Origin: Enoplosus armatus
Taxonomy: Eukaryota; Chordata; Actinopteri; Centrarchiformes; Enoplosidae
Length of the DNA: 64,000 bases
Direction: 5' to 3'
Assembly: GCF_043641665.1 (NCBI RefSeq)
Contig: NC_092203.1
Coordinates: 11,141,873-11,205,872 of the forward strand
The position numbers were made by a program, and so were the translations under genes. Shown here piece after piece: positions 1-14,000 of this stretch. Under the pieces are notes generated by a model. The model saw nothing but the letters and a program-made list of their open reading frames with translations, did no database searches and was not told where the DNA came from. Within the stretch, counting starts at the first letter, position 1, and each line of letters starts with the position of its first letter.

Positions 1-1099
1 TCAGCAACAGCAAAAAAAAGGGGTTATTTTAATGAAAATGTGGATTCCTGTAAAATAACAACCTACAAGAATTTCTTTCTGGAATTCCCCTTTAATTCTA
101 GTCCTGATTATATGGAAATATGAGCCGCAGAGTTTGGGTTACTTCCAGTGCTTTTAGTCCAAATTCATGAATGTTTCATGTTCCAAGTGAGGCATTATTA
201 GTCAGCATGAATTTGTTTGTTTTATTCTACTTGGAGCTCCAGGTGGGTGGAGTTTGGAGATTCAGATAAAGTCAGATAAAAGTTGGGAGCCACAGAAAAG
301 TAAACTTACAAAATACTTTCCAGTGAGTAATCTCGTTTGTAGGTCATTATTTTAAACTGGGTTTCAAACTCCACCCACCCAGGCTGTGAAAGAGGTCAAA
401 ACAAACATAAACTGCTGTCTGACTCAGGTCTAACACAGTAACACAAGTGAGATTCTGTTTAACGAATTTGACCACACTTAGACACAATTTATGAATTGTT
501 TAAGAAATTGTTCTTATTGAAAATGAGTATCTGGACAGTGTAGTTCCCAGATATATATAAATTTATTGATAAACAGAGCTGCATGCATGTAATAAAACAA
601 CTGGAGCGTACATATCCAACTCTGAACATATTAAGTTATAACTACCTGTTTTTAAGGGGTTGAGATTCTTATTGGTAATCTATTACTGGTTTATCAGTGT
701 TGCTGTTGCCTGTGTTACTAGTATAAAATCAACCAGGAGATGGTGCTGTCGCTATTTTTGTTCGGGACAGAGACGTCGTCTGCTGAGGAAACCACAGTCT
801 GAATATGTGCAATACCAGAATAATTCACATGATGTCAGACCAAGACAAAACACTACAATATGCATCTTGTGTCTCTGCTGCTCAGCTGACTTTTAGGCAC
901 TTTATTTCTTACTCCTAAGGACTTAAAGTGTATCTGTGGTACATCACTACATTAAAACATGCACTGACATGTTCTGTGTGTTGAAATCATCAAATAAGTG
1001 AATGATAAAGTTGTAGCAGTAAAGGGTGAAACTCCTCTTAAGTGGCTCTTAATGCTTTCCTTTAATTATCCATCTGAACTCATTGGAAGACTGAGTAGG

Positions 1100-1147
<48 letters not shown>

Positions 1148-1770
1148 CAGCTGGGTGTCTTTTTAAATTAGATTTGATATAACACATAGTTAAATAACCT
1201 TCCCAATAATAACAGGACATTAAGTATAATAAAAAGAAATAATGAGCAGCGTTTTACATCCCTACCTAATAGATCATGACTCTAGGCTGCCCTACATTCT
1301 GGCCTACATCATTACCACATTTGAGCATTACTTTTAGTAGGGTTGGAATAAAAAGGAAAAATATGAAATATATAAAGAAAGAACTGAGACAGAAGTTGGT
1401 ATACAGAGGATAAAAAGGCAAAATATCTATCCCATACCTCAAACTATAAATATTCCGATTTGTTTTACTGTATTATCCCATAAACATGAGTAAATAGCCG
1501 GTAATCATTGTACATTACTGTATTTTCTATCCACTATAATATTATTGTAGTACTTGTTATATACTCTGCTATGTTGTTTCCTCTCTGAACTATAGTACAT
1601 GATTGCTTTGCTTCTTGCATGTCTCATATAAACTGTTATAAAGAGGGAAGCTGTTCTTTAAAACGTTATAAAAGTAAATATATATTCATAATAGCGATAA
1701 AATGTTCACTAACTGTCTGAAGTGATGGAGATTAATTAAAAAAACACGACCCGAGTAGGCGAGACAGTTA
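1..1770. other. Intergenic DNA upstream of gls; no gene seen
   Basis: A/T-rich sequence with no convincing coding exon. The only short open frame (around 660-896) has no recognisable protein similarity or exon signals. It holds an (AT)n microsatellite and one inverted repeat pair (about 236-258 against 364-386), in which a roughly 17-base G-rich motif recurs in reverse complement about 110 bp away. Confidence 0.6.
1104..1144. repeat. (AT)n microsatellite
   Basis: About 20 uninterrupted AT dinucleotides are directly visible. Confidence 0.95.
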
Positions 1771-1774
1771 TGAT

Positions 1775-2025
1775 GATTGACAGCCATCTTGGCCAATCAG
1801 GTGCAGATATGCGTTATCATACTCCAATCAAAGCTCTTGAGGCGTTAAAGGTAGGTTGTATCTCACTGAGGAAAATGTTCTGTTGTTGAGTCACCGGGAA
1901 AACCGTTACTCGACCGAGAAAGCCGACACTCTCTCAGTAAGGACTGTGCTCTTTAGTTCTCCAGATTTCTTCACTCGGCCTTACAGTAGTTACACCATCC
2001 GGATACTCTTCTCGACGGGATTGAA
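1775..2025 (+). promoter_or_regulatory. Probable gls core promoter and 5'UTR
   Basis: Just upstream of the gls start, a GCCATCTTGG motif (1783-1792; YY1-like) overlaps a CCAAT box in GGCCAATCAG (CCAAT at 1793-1797). No TATA box is obvious. A YY1-like site with an NF-Y-type CCAAT is a common layout in TATA-less housekeeping promoters. The transcription start is inferred to lie between about 1800 and 1950; it cannot be fixed from sequence alone. Confidence 0.5.
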
Positions 2026-5000
2026 ATGTTACATTTTCGGTCAACGGTTGCGCTCAAGGAGTTATTTCAAACCCAGCTGAAGCGTCCGTTGGCAGGTAGA
2101 GTTGGTGTTAAAGCGGCACCTGCAACCTCCGCCTGCTTCAGCACCGTTAGTGTGGATGGGAGGTCGCTGGGCAGAGGGAGGGCATTTGCCGGGTGGAGAA
2201 GGCACGGCGTGAGAGGCTTTTGCTCCAAGGGTGACGGCCACAATGAAGCCTCCAAGGACTCTTCAGCAGAGAAGTGAGTAACGTTAACCCCGGTCTGTGA
2301 TCAGATGTTAGCCGCTAGCTCCACGGTAGGCCGAACGTCACAGAAAAAACTGACAATTTACCGTAGCGATAATCCTTGATGACACATGGGAAACCATTCC
2401 TTAAAGTTTATTTTTATTGAAATAAGTATTTATTTACATACAGAATCGATGCCGAATTAAAGAATGGATACGAATGTTACTTGACGATTGAAATGTCTTA
2501 ATTTGTGTTGTATGTCTTCCATTTACAAGCAAGGCCTACTTTAACTAGCAGATCTTTATAGCATAGTTCGGTATTGAGGGTCCACAAGCGCATCACGCAA
2601 AGGGGCTAGCTGTTAACTTAACTAACCCAGCTAGCTCAGATGCTGCTCCGTTGAAATGACGAACTAGCAAACCAGCTAATGGTTAGCTAAGGCTATAGTG
2701 AGGGTTTAAGCTAACTAGGCTTGTCAGGGCTGTAGAGAAGGGGAAGGATAGCCAGAAGCGACCGGTGACACTACGCTCACCCACGGGGGTCAGTACGGAA
2801 TGACCGCAGCTCCGTGCGTACCGGTAGTTAGTTAGCAACCAGGGCGTGATAGCTAGGTAACTGTAAGAGAAGGACATCTCATCAAACTTTTATGCTGGAA
2901 AGAGAAAAAATCAAATCATGATGTGTCCGAAAATGGAAGCAGTTGCTCGTGTGCAGCCAGCCAGATATCGTGACCAGCAGCAGCCAGAAGCGACAGCTTT
3001 CATCTCCAGCCCAGTATGTTAAACCCACTGAGGCATTAACCGGTTGCCTGGTCTTCTTGCCTGTTTGAAAACGATAATACAACCACAACATCTAAAATTA
3101 TAATGCACCATGCAGACAGACCAAGCCTCAACTCAATGTCTAATGAAGGTCAGTCATCATTGAATCTAGAATGGTAACTAACAATTGTTATTATTTATGT
3201 AATGTGTTGAGCATTAGGTATTAAATCCATGATATGACAAATGGCGCATGTGTGTCAGATATCTAGAGACCAGTGTTTTATTTACCTAGTCTTATCAACA
3301 GCTCCTAGAAACCCAGAGATTTCCATTCGTAATGACATAAAGAAACTCTGAGACCAGAGATTTTTATTTTAGTATAATAAATAATGTAGATAATGAAGTT
3401 TACATGTCTGAGAATGACCATGCTAAGAAGTAGAATGATTAAGAGACCATTATTGACATTTAACTGTCCATTAGCAGAGTATTACATGGTCTTTATCAGT
3501 GATTATTTTCAGTGTTAGTCGAGCAGATAAGGCTGTAATTGAGTGTCTCTGACAGAGAAGTGAGGATGAGAGTCCTCTTGGTGAATGATTGGATGCAGGT
3601 TAAAAGCATTTAATGGCCAAAAACACCAAATCATCACTACCTCAGGTTCATGGGGCCTCCCTGATTCCACTGAAAACCCACTGACGTTAATTAAAACAAT
3701 CATCCACTTTGTTGGATTTTCTATTTTTGGTGAATGTTTGTACAGCACACTGCCTTTAACAGCAAAGTGCTGCGTCATGTTTTATAGCTGAAGTGTGAGT
3801 AACGTTCTACAGGATGTGCACCACTTATACAAATCACAAACTGTCGCGTCGCTGCTTTGCTTCCTGGAGTGTAGAAAATATTAATGTTCTGTGACATATT
3901 TCTCCCTCTGTGATTGTTAAACTTTGGTGCTCTTTGATTATAAAGAAGCTAACATCAAAACCTGGTATTAGGTGTACACGTTTTAGATTGCAGTTGTAAG
4001 AATCACAATTTACAAGCCAGCTGTTACCAAATGTTCAATATGTCACTGACAGGTACTACGGATTCTTGATAATGTCATGGGCCCTGGTTGGTCTGTTGCA
4101 TTTGAATGCCAGCAGCATCCAGTCTGATGTGTCTGTTATTTTAATGAGATGCAAATCTAACTGGAAAGCGATCCAATGCTTCCTCTTTCCCTCTGCAAAC
4201 ATTGGAGTGTAGACTCAGGTCTCTACATGCTGCTGAAGACCTGCTTCACCTTCTTCAGCACAGATATTCAATGAATCTGACTCTGCTGGACTTTACTCAC
4301 AGTCAAGCTGAATTTCTGACATTTATCTAATTTAATAAGCTGTGTTTGGTGATATGTTAGTGTTAACGTTAGCTGTTAAAGCACAGAGAATCAGAGTAAG
4401 AAAATCCTGGTTGGCAGACAGTTATTCACACTGACAAGCTGAACTGTCTTCACTTTGCCAGTCGTGCCAGTGTTTATGAACAGAGATAAAGGCACTGCAG
4501 AAGTTGCCAGTTAGATAAAGTAAGGTATTTATTTTAAGAAATATGCCAGTCAGGAAATACAAACTAGGCAATTTTTTCTTGCTTTTAACATTCAGAGCAG
4601 CTGTGAGACCAGCCACCACACCAGCCTGTATCTTCCCTTCAGAGAGTTTCCATGGTAATAAAATGCCTCATTGCCCCTGCAGGCCGACGTTGTCCCATTT
4701 GTTTCCATTCACGGACAATTTGCTTAAGCTGACGGCCATGTTTAGGCAGTCACTTTGCTCAGCTGACTGGTTGTTTTCCCTGGAGACTAATTTCAGTTTC
4801 AGTTAAATATCCTCAGTCAAGGTTAGTGTTTGGGAAATCGTCAACAGGCTACATTTAGATTTGGCTTCATGTAGGATGAAAGTGAGAAAGCACAAGAACA
4901 CTGTGACTGCTGTTGAGGAACACATTGGCTATTCATTTATTCTGTTATAGATTCTTAAATGTGAGGATTTGCTGAAATAGTCACAAATAAAGTGAAGAGA

Positions 5001-8000
5001 CCAGGACGTTGCTGTGAATTGCACTTGAATCAGAAACTGCATTTGAGGGAATGAGATGAGCGGCTAAAAGTTCATGAGCAGCAAAGACAGTGTGTAACGT
5101 GTGAAGACATTATTGTGGGCTCAGGGTAATTGTTATGGGTATATTTCATAATATTGTGACATTTTATAGTCTAAACTACTAATCGACTATTCAAAAAAGT
5201 AATCAGCAGATTAACCCGTGATGAAAGTAATCATTAGTGGCAGCACTGATGTTGGTCACTCACTCATCACACAGACGATGACACACCCACCAGGCTCTGG
5301 TGCCAGACGTAAAGAATAACCAGGGTTAAAAGTCAGTACAACATGTATAAATCTGTTAAATATAATATCCAAGATGGGGTGTTTGAAGTCCCAGGGGCCC
5401 CGACAACGTTCAGCCTCGACTCCAATCTGGTTATGGGGGTCCTGCGGCCGTGCTCCGGCTGATAAGGGGTTAAAAATGTTTGTAATGCAGGGGAGCTTAT
5501 CCCGCCCACATCATTTTTCCACGGTTTTTGCACCAAAGCCTGGATGCTGGCGTGCTGCCCAGCAGTTGTCAGGGCCTCCAGGAGCAGATGAGTCACTTGC
5601 ACAGATTGATTTGTGCAGCGCCGCCTCTCAACGCTACCGCTTCACCGTCTGCCTCCACCCTTCACCGATTTGTCATGACATCTGCCGGGCAGTGACACCA
5701 GCACCATCGATCGGGTCAAATAAGTACAGCAGATGACTCTATCCAGACGCAGACCTCTGCATGTCAGCGACTTTAAGTGTGTTAATTAAATGAAATAATA
5801 ATCTGTAGTGGGTGTAGTGTGGGTTTAATGTGTATCAGAAAATCTTGAGCTGCGATTAACAATTATTTTCATTGTTGATTAATCTGCCAGTTATTTTCTC
5901 GATTAATCGTTTTGTCTTTAAAATGTCAGAAAATAGGGGAAAATTGCACATCAAAACTTCCCAGGTGACGTCTTGAAATGTCTTGTTTTTCCCAACTTAC
6001 AGTCCTGAACCTCATTTAAAATTAATGACATAAAAAAGAGAAACGCAGCGAATCATCAGTTGGAGCAGCTGAATATTTGACATTTTGTTTAAAAAAATGA
6101 TTAATAGATTATCAAAATAGTTGCAGAAAATCGTTTCAGCTCTGAACAATTTAGTTGTTTGTAAATGCACACCAGATCGGAGGCGTAAGTGCTACTGAAG
6201 CATTCATCCACTTATTCCACACCAACTCTGACCTCCATTCAGCTGTCACTGTCCTCAGGACCAGCTGTCTGGGGTCAGGGGCCGAAAAAACACTGCAAGA
6301 GTCCTTTTTAAGAGTAAGTACATCCCTGAATTCTGCTAGGACCCCCCCCAACATATTTAAATCAAGTAACAGAGGAGTGGGGTTAGCTAGGAGGGCAACT
6401 TACTGTAAGAGGCGTGGCTACTTAGTGTGTGAGTGTGGTTTGTAGAGATTATGAGCTAAATATTCGAAAGTCTTTAGTTTCTCTATGATGGAGATACAGA
6501 GATAAAACTCTAAATCCTTCATGTGCAGCTGGATCCACAGGACAGCGAGTTGTTTCACCTTTCAGGACAAACTGTGTGTGTGTTGAATCACAGCTGACCT
6601 TTAAAAACATACAGAGAGGGAAGCTAGTGCTAATGAGAGCAGCTGAGGAAGATTAATGAGACGATCCAGCCGACTCCAGATGTTCCGGTGGCCACCTCTA
6701 ACCCAGAGGTGAAATCTCTCACGGGCCTCAGTAACCAAACAAGAATGTTACCTATAGCCCTCTTACTTCAATACTATTTCATACCAGGTTTATGTCATGT
6801 TTGAACACAGTTTAATATGTACTTGACTGGGTGTCACTGGGTGGTTGGAATCAGTTACCAGAAAATTAATGAGGGACACTGCATTTAAGTTTGTTTCAGT
6901 GTTCAGTCTTTCCTGTTTAGACATGAACTTAATGAGATCTTCATTTTAATGTTACTGCAGCAAGTCGGTATAATAATTATAACCTAGAGGTTTATTTTTA
7001 GATACAGGCCTGCTTAACATGCCACTGTTTCTTATTGTTGATTTAGTGGGGAACATGCATATTATGTGATTTCCTTAATGCTTTCCATTCATTGATCTCT
7101 GTTTTTCTTGCAGCTATGAATTATACCAGTATTCATACTTGTGTGTGTATTTAAACTTCCGTGTATAATCGGAATATTTTCGTACATTTTGTTCTTTGTC
7201 ACAGTAGTATCAGTATGTGTTTTCTTATCAGTATTACATTAATGCTTATTGTTGTGATGGTCTGCTGATATGTTCATTCTGTTGCTGATGAATGTCATTT
7301 TCACTGTTACTAATTCAGTATTATTCCCTCTGCACACTCTCTCCCTGTTGTTGATCTGCTTGCTTTGCATTTGTAAGTATGTTTCTACTTTTTATTTTAG
7401 TTTTAGTGCTTTTTTTAAAATCTGTTTTCCAGTAGAAGTAGAGGTTTTCTGTGGAAAGCCGACAACCGCTTTTACCTTGAAATTACCTCACTTCCTCCCA
7501 GCGGCTGCGCTTGAATCCCCTCCCTTCTACCTCACCTCCGTCCCTCCATCCCTCCCTCCCCACACACACTCTCTGATGTGTATTCCTTCCTCACCAGCAG
7601 GCATCAACCTTCATTAATGAGGTCAGAGAACACAATAACAATCAATGAGAAAGTTGCAGGTTCTGTAAGGACGCAACAACATGATTATCCAGAGTGCATG
7701 ATAATTATTTTTTATAAAATACTGCGTTCCACACACGAGTTGGAAAGTCGGGAATTCAGATTTCCTACTTGGAGGAAGTTCATCTCACGACCATTAAAGT
7801 CAGAATTTCAATTTAAGAGCACTGTTCGCATACAGTATATAATCCTCAAAACACCACATAGTTTTAATTGTAAAGTGGCGGCTGTGGTAGTTTCATAAAT
7901 TACGCTTAAATACCTGACATTGGCCGAGAATTTATTTTGTTTGCATCCATGTTTCCTGTTTTTTTTCCTAGCTGGAAAACTGGAATGCACCTTGGCTGGA

Positions 8001-11000
8001 ATTACAATTTTCTGACTTCTGACTCTGAGTGGAACTGTCAGTGTAGATAATGACTTCTGAATGACAGGTCGAAGACTTGGCCCCAGTGTTTCCTCTGTAT
8101 TGTTCTGCAGCAGCAGTTGCTTCAGTAGCTGTTTTAGGAAATCTCTGAGTGCTGCAAGTATTGAGAGATGGGCTAACATATTGTTGTTTTTTGGTCTGTT
8201 TATGGGATTTGTTGACAGTAAGAAAACTATAGATGGATGTTGCCATATCTCAGTTTTAGAGCTGACTCAAAGTGACCAAATTTATGTCCTGTTTAAACAA
8301 AGTTATGCATAGAAATGGTTGAAGACTTAATTAATGTAATTTGTATGAAAACCTCAAGATCCATTAGCTTGTCAAATAGCAAATTAGTCTCTTTACAGTT
8401 GTCATATCAGTTTCCTGATAGCTCACTGCTACTCAATACATCCAGAGGAAACCCTGTTACTGCTGAGTCTGAAATTACAAACTGGTAGATTTCTGCTCTC
8501 ATGTCTTCAAGGATGCAAACTCAGCTTTATAACTAGTTGGCTGCTGCGAGGAGCAACCTGCCAACTAAAGCTTTACCTTCAGACATCCTCTCCTAGCACA
8601 CAGGCCAATGCCCCATGATGCATTGCAGGACAGAGTGCGCCTGGGCACCCAGAGCTTTGCACAAATCCAATTTGGTGTTGATATGAATCATAGCAGAGAG
8701 CCTGCTGTGAGCTGGTCGCCCCGTCTGCCTCCTGACACGCTACTAACTTTCCTCCCAGAGACGACTAGGTGTGGAAACGCTGCTTAGAATACCAGCCAGG
8801 CCATAATACTACATGATAAAACTCATCAGACACTGTAAAGATTAAGTTTGTTTAATTCAATCATTGCTGTGGGGAACAAACGTTATTGCAGCTGCAAATT
8901 ACAGGATCACAGTAGTACAAAGGAAATGTAGGAAAAGTATGGTTGAAATATGAGTCTGCAGTCATTTTGCCGTTTAGCATTGCTCTTCTGAAGCCAACAT
9001 GGCTAGCTGGCAAATACTGCTAATCACAAATCCTGTGTCAGGTTCACTGCTGAGAGGTTTTTAAGTGTTTAATAAGTTCTCACTCAGTTGTGGAAGAAAT
9101 AATCAGACGTCCAGTGACATTGTGATGTTGTTTCTTGGGGCGTGATTTCAGGGTTTTTAACAACCACAATGGAGACCGTTCTGTCATTCAGCAGGAATCT
9201 GGTGGTCATTTCTCAGCCTGCTTCCAGCCACTGAACAACATGGCAGTAATGCGCCAATAGCTTTGGCAAGCTTCCACGTCACAGCTGCAACAGTTAAGGC
9301 CCAGTCATCACAATTCACAGATTGTGCTTTTATTCGGCTGAATTGCACCGACACTGCCACCTCACACACAGCGTGGACGAAGATGCCTGTAAGGCAGAGT
9401 CAGTTTCTTTATTTGTCATGAAATATTTGTTGTTTTTCTGGTCTTTTTGTGCTGCTGCCGTCCTGTCCAGCTGTGATTTTCTCAACCTAAAAAAGGATAA
9501 ATAAATGTCAAGTACAAGTAAATGCAAAATTCACAACCATAAATTCCTCATAGGGAGTTTTATTCTGAGTCAAAGGGTTTAAAAACTGTGTTGTGAGTTG
9601 TTTGGTTAGCTTACATCATTACAATCAGCTTTTTAAACACATTCCTGGCTGGTGTTCTAGCAAAGTAGACAATTAACAGTTTACATTACAGTGACCTCAT
9701 GGCAGCATATTAACCTATGGAAAGGTGCATTCAGTGTTTTCCACAGGTTATAATACTTAACTAAGGTCAGTGTAAGGTAATGTTTTCCAGTGCAGTATTA
9801 CAGTTATTACTCACTGCTTCTCCTTGCAGTCAAAAAGCTTTTTTCTCCTCCCTCTGCTGCAGTCCCCCTCCATGTTTCCACCACAGTGGGCCTCACTGCA
9901 GAGTTATTTTCCTCACTTTTCTGTCTGTATGTTTTTATTTTTCTTTCCTGTAGGAGAAGAAAGGCAGGCATCCTGCCCAGTCTGGAGGACCTGCTCTTCT
10001 ACACCATCGCAGAGGGCCAGGAAAAAATCCCTGCTCACAAATTCACTACAGTGAGTCCTCAGAGCAGAAAAGATCACTGAGGATTTATGTTTGAAGTGAC
10101 TAGTTTCCTATACTATACAGGATTCATAGCAAGTAGACAAATGGGAGTGTTATAGAATATTTAACAGCAGGTAGGCAGTAGGTTGCTCCGTGTAGATCTC
10201 CCAGTGGTTGAATTATGAGCAGCATAACTCCTCTTGTTAGGCTCTTCAGGAGCCTCAGTTCACGACTCGTAGCTTTATTGATTTGATTTGCTCTTAATCA
10301 TGACGTTGACATTGACATTCTCTCTGTACAGGCTCTTAAAGCAACAGGGCTTCGCACAGGAGACCCCCGGCTGAAAGAATGTATGGAGATGCTGAAGGTG
10401 ACTGTAAAGACGACCTCTGACGGAGCACTGGACCGACACCTCTTCAAAAAGTAGGGTTTCACAATATTGCCGTAGAAATGGCAGCAGAATTGAATTTGCA
10501 CACACACAGTTTTTACATTTTGTATATTCCAAAAGTTAGTCCAGAAATAATGGAAATTGTTTTCTGCAAAGGTATAAAGACAAATCAAAACTTCTATTGT
10601 GACCTAAAAATATGTGGTATATTATAGCAATTATTTGTTAGTTGAAGCTGATGATCTCTAAGTAATATCCTGCTTGCTGTTCCACCTTTTATTGTCAGCG
10701 TCAATCTTTCGTCAGAGGCTATCATAAGAAATATTGGTGCTGGTCAGAGTCCTCTGCACTTCCCTGCTGCAGAAAAGGGTCACTGCATGTCATTAATTAT
10801 TCATCACTCCTCTGTTTGCACGTCACCGGCATCTTGTTGAGGCTTTCATTCTGAATTCATTCAAAAGCACGACTACTAGGGAAATAAAATAGGACACTTG
10901 AATAACGTAACGTAAAATTAAATCAGTTTAACTTTAATAAAACTCCAAGAAGCTCTCACATGAAAACACCGCCATCTTCAGACCACTGCAAAACCACAAC

Positions 11001-14000
11001 CGGAATCAAAACAAGGATGGGTGTGGAGTAAAATAACATTAACCCCTGCGCCCCGGTACAGTAGCACTGCTGCTGTTTGACCCCCCCCCAGGGAAAACGA
11101 TGCTAAGACAGAGCTGGTTGACAGCTTGGGAAGCAGCGGCGTTGCGAGTCGGGGCATATGACAGCTCACCAGGGAGCTGAATCCTCACCGAACAGACCCC
11201 AGTGTGGCCGCAGCTGGCTGGGATCCATCACATCCGCTCCCCGGGCTTATTTATAGAGCTCACAGAGGGAAGCACGTGAGCGGGCGGTGGAGCGTAGCGT
11301 GTGTTTTCTCTGCGAGGATCCCATGCTACAGGGATTAGACAGGGTTTGATGCAGGGAGATAGCTGAGCCACAAATCTCTGTGCTACCAGAGAGGCACGGC
11401 TTCCATCTCACCGCCTTATTACGTGAAGTTCTGTGTTTACTATCTGTGGTCTTTAATCGCTCAGATAAAAAGGATCAGGGCAAAATCTGAAAGCCCTGAC
11501 AACATTTGGTGGAGTAAGGACCATACTCATAAATGTGTGTATATTTTCTGCTGTTTTTTTATAGTTTATTCTCACCTCATGCCATTGGGAACGTCACGTC
11601 CTGGGAAACCAGGAAAAATCATTTCCAAAAACTACAGCAAAGATTAACACAATCAGCTGTGGGAATCTGAGGATTCAGTTTATTTAAACAAAGGTGCAGA
11701 AATCCTCCCAACAAGCTGATCAAGCTAAGTTCATTTAGAAAAGTCACCAGGAGATTTTAGCCTGGAAATAAAGCCACTGAACCAGCCAACCAAACAGGTT
11801 CCCAAAAGACAACACGGCTAATTACACATTTAAGTCCAGTAGCAGATGTGTCACAGTGGCAGCTGGTGTGTGAAGACTTGGAACAGTTTAGTTAGCTGGA
11901 GTTATGACACTGAAGGGTCTGAAGCCAGTGTGAAGATTAGTTTTATGCAAAGGCTGTCTCCTGTCTTAGATGTGTCCAGAGCAACATCGTTCTGCTCACC
12001 CAGGCCTTCAGGAAGAAGTTTGTCATCCCAGACTTCCAGTCCTTCTCTGCCCACATCGATGAGCTCTATGACAACGCCAAAAACATGTCTGGAGGGCAGG
12101 TGAGTGAGGGCTGCTCAGATGCAATGATATACAGAGACAATGGAGCTGTTCTTAAGAAGGAATACTGCTTCAATCTGCTCGTTTAACCTTTACAGTCACT
12201 GGCAATATTTGGAACTATTTGTGTAACTTTTTATAAATCTGACACCACATAAAACATTTTTGTGCGTCATGTGATGCTGTAGGTGGCCGACTACATTCCC
12301 CAGCTGGCCCGCTTCAGCCCAGACCTGTGGGCCGCCGCCCTGTGCACTGTCGATGGACAGAGGTACAATTCGAATGTTTATTCATGCTAGATAGCTGGTG
12401 TTTTTTTGCATGCTTACCTGTATGTAATGAATGACTGAAATAACCTACAGTGAATAGCTTTTGAAAGGTTATGAGCAGAATTGCACACCAAAGTCTACAT
12501 CTTCTGCATGTGTTAACAAACATCTGTGTGTCTCTTCCTCAGGCACACTGTCGGCGACACCAAGGTTCCTTTCTGTCTGCAGTCTTGTGTTAAGCCGCTG
12601 AAATACGCCATCGCCGTTCACGACCACGGCACCGAGTACGTGCACCGCTTCATCGGCAAAGAGCCCAGCGGTCTGCGATTCAACAAGCTCTTCCTGAACG
12701 AGGAGGGTGAGGAAACAATCGGTCCAAACCCCGTCACACACACTCGCCTCTCGTCTGTGTTTTACATCGTGACTCAGCCAGCTGTGAACTTTCTCTCCTG
12801 GCACTCGCTGTAAGAGGAGCCATCTCAAGGCCAGGTTGCCATGGAACTGTTATAAATTGTTAATGAGAGGTTGCAGCACCACAGCAGAATAAAACAGAGT
12901 GGCCAGTGTGTAAAATAGACTTAATAACCTTGAAATACAACAAGCTGCTGGCACGTGGCTCTGTAAAACCAGCAGAGATAATGAGACTCTGTCTGTGCAG
13001 CCAAAGACATCCAGTTTCTCACAGGTCTGAAATGTACGAATGTATGAAGAGAGGAGGCTGGCGCATGCAAGCATTAGAGATTTATTCTGTATACAGGGCT
13101 GGGTGATGTGGCAAAAACCTTCAACAAGCTCCACACAGAAGATTTAAATAATTAAATATTGCGTATAAATCTATGAATGCATCAGCGTGAAATGTTTACA
13201 GCCAGCTCATATCTTGAGTCAGTTGTTATACTTTGTTGTGTTTCTCTCATTGCCACGCTGTTTGTTTCAGGGATGGGTCTAATTGCTGCCGTTTGAGACT
13301 GTTTGTGGTATCTCCCGTCTTTGTTGGCCCAGATATTTCGCGAGAGTTAAACAATATACACCTCCAGTTGAGTTCTCCAACGATTCAGCATTTCACTCAC
13401 GATGGACCATTTAAACTAACCCCGACTCAACGAACTCCGCTCTGCCTATTTTGGGAAGCGGGCTGTCCGTTCCTAAAAGACCATATGTTCGGTCAAAAAT
13501 AGGTTAGTCTCTGCAATGTAATTGGTTGTTAGTCAGTCATCAAGCAGTGTAACTCAGCGACAGTACATCAAAGTTTCTAATGTTTTATCAGGGAAACGTC
13601 TCTATCAAGGTCAGTGTTTATATCGTTTACAACACCAAACCTTAGTTGTATAAGTACCTGATTATTTTGGTTCCATTTTCTCAGAATATTTAAAGATGAA
13701 TGGTAAATAGAATGTGAAATATACAGTGTATTGAACACTAGTCTCTACTTAACAGAGAACAAAACGATATTGTATATATATTTAAATGTTTTTGCATTCC
13801 AACTAGTTCCTCACAACACATCAACACTGGTTTGGAAATCATTGGACAAAGCATACTTATCAACTGAAAAAGTAGTGTTATGTGAGTAGTTTGAATTGTT
13901 GGTTACATCAAGTCTAGACATCAGGTTGTGTAAAAACAGTTTTTGGTTGTTTTTGAATGGAATCTGGCGTGAGAAAGTTTCCAGGTTTCCTCTCTTTGTT

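Noticed and set aside
7808..8312. Overlapping frames on both strands in gls intron 1
   Set aside because: Non-conserved, partly non-ATG starts, and no exon signals consistent with gls or another gene.
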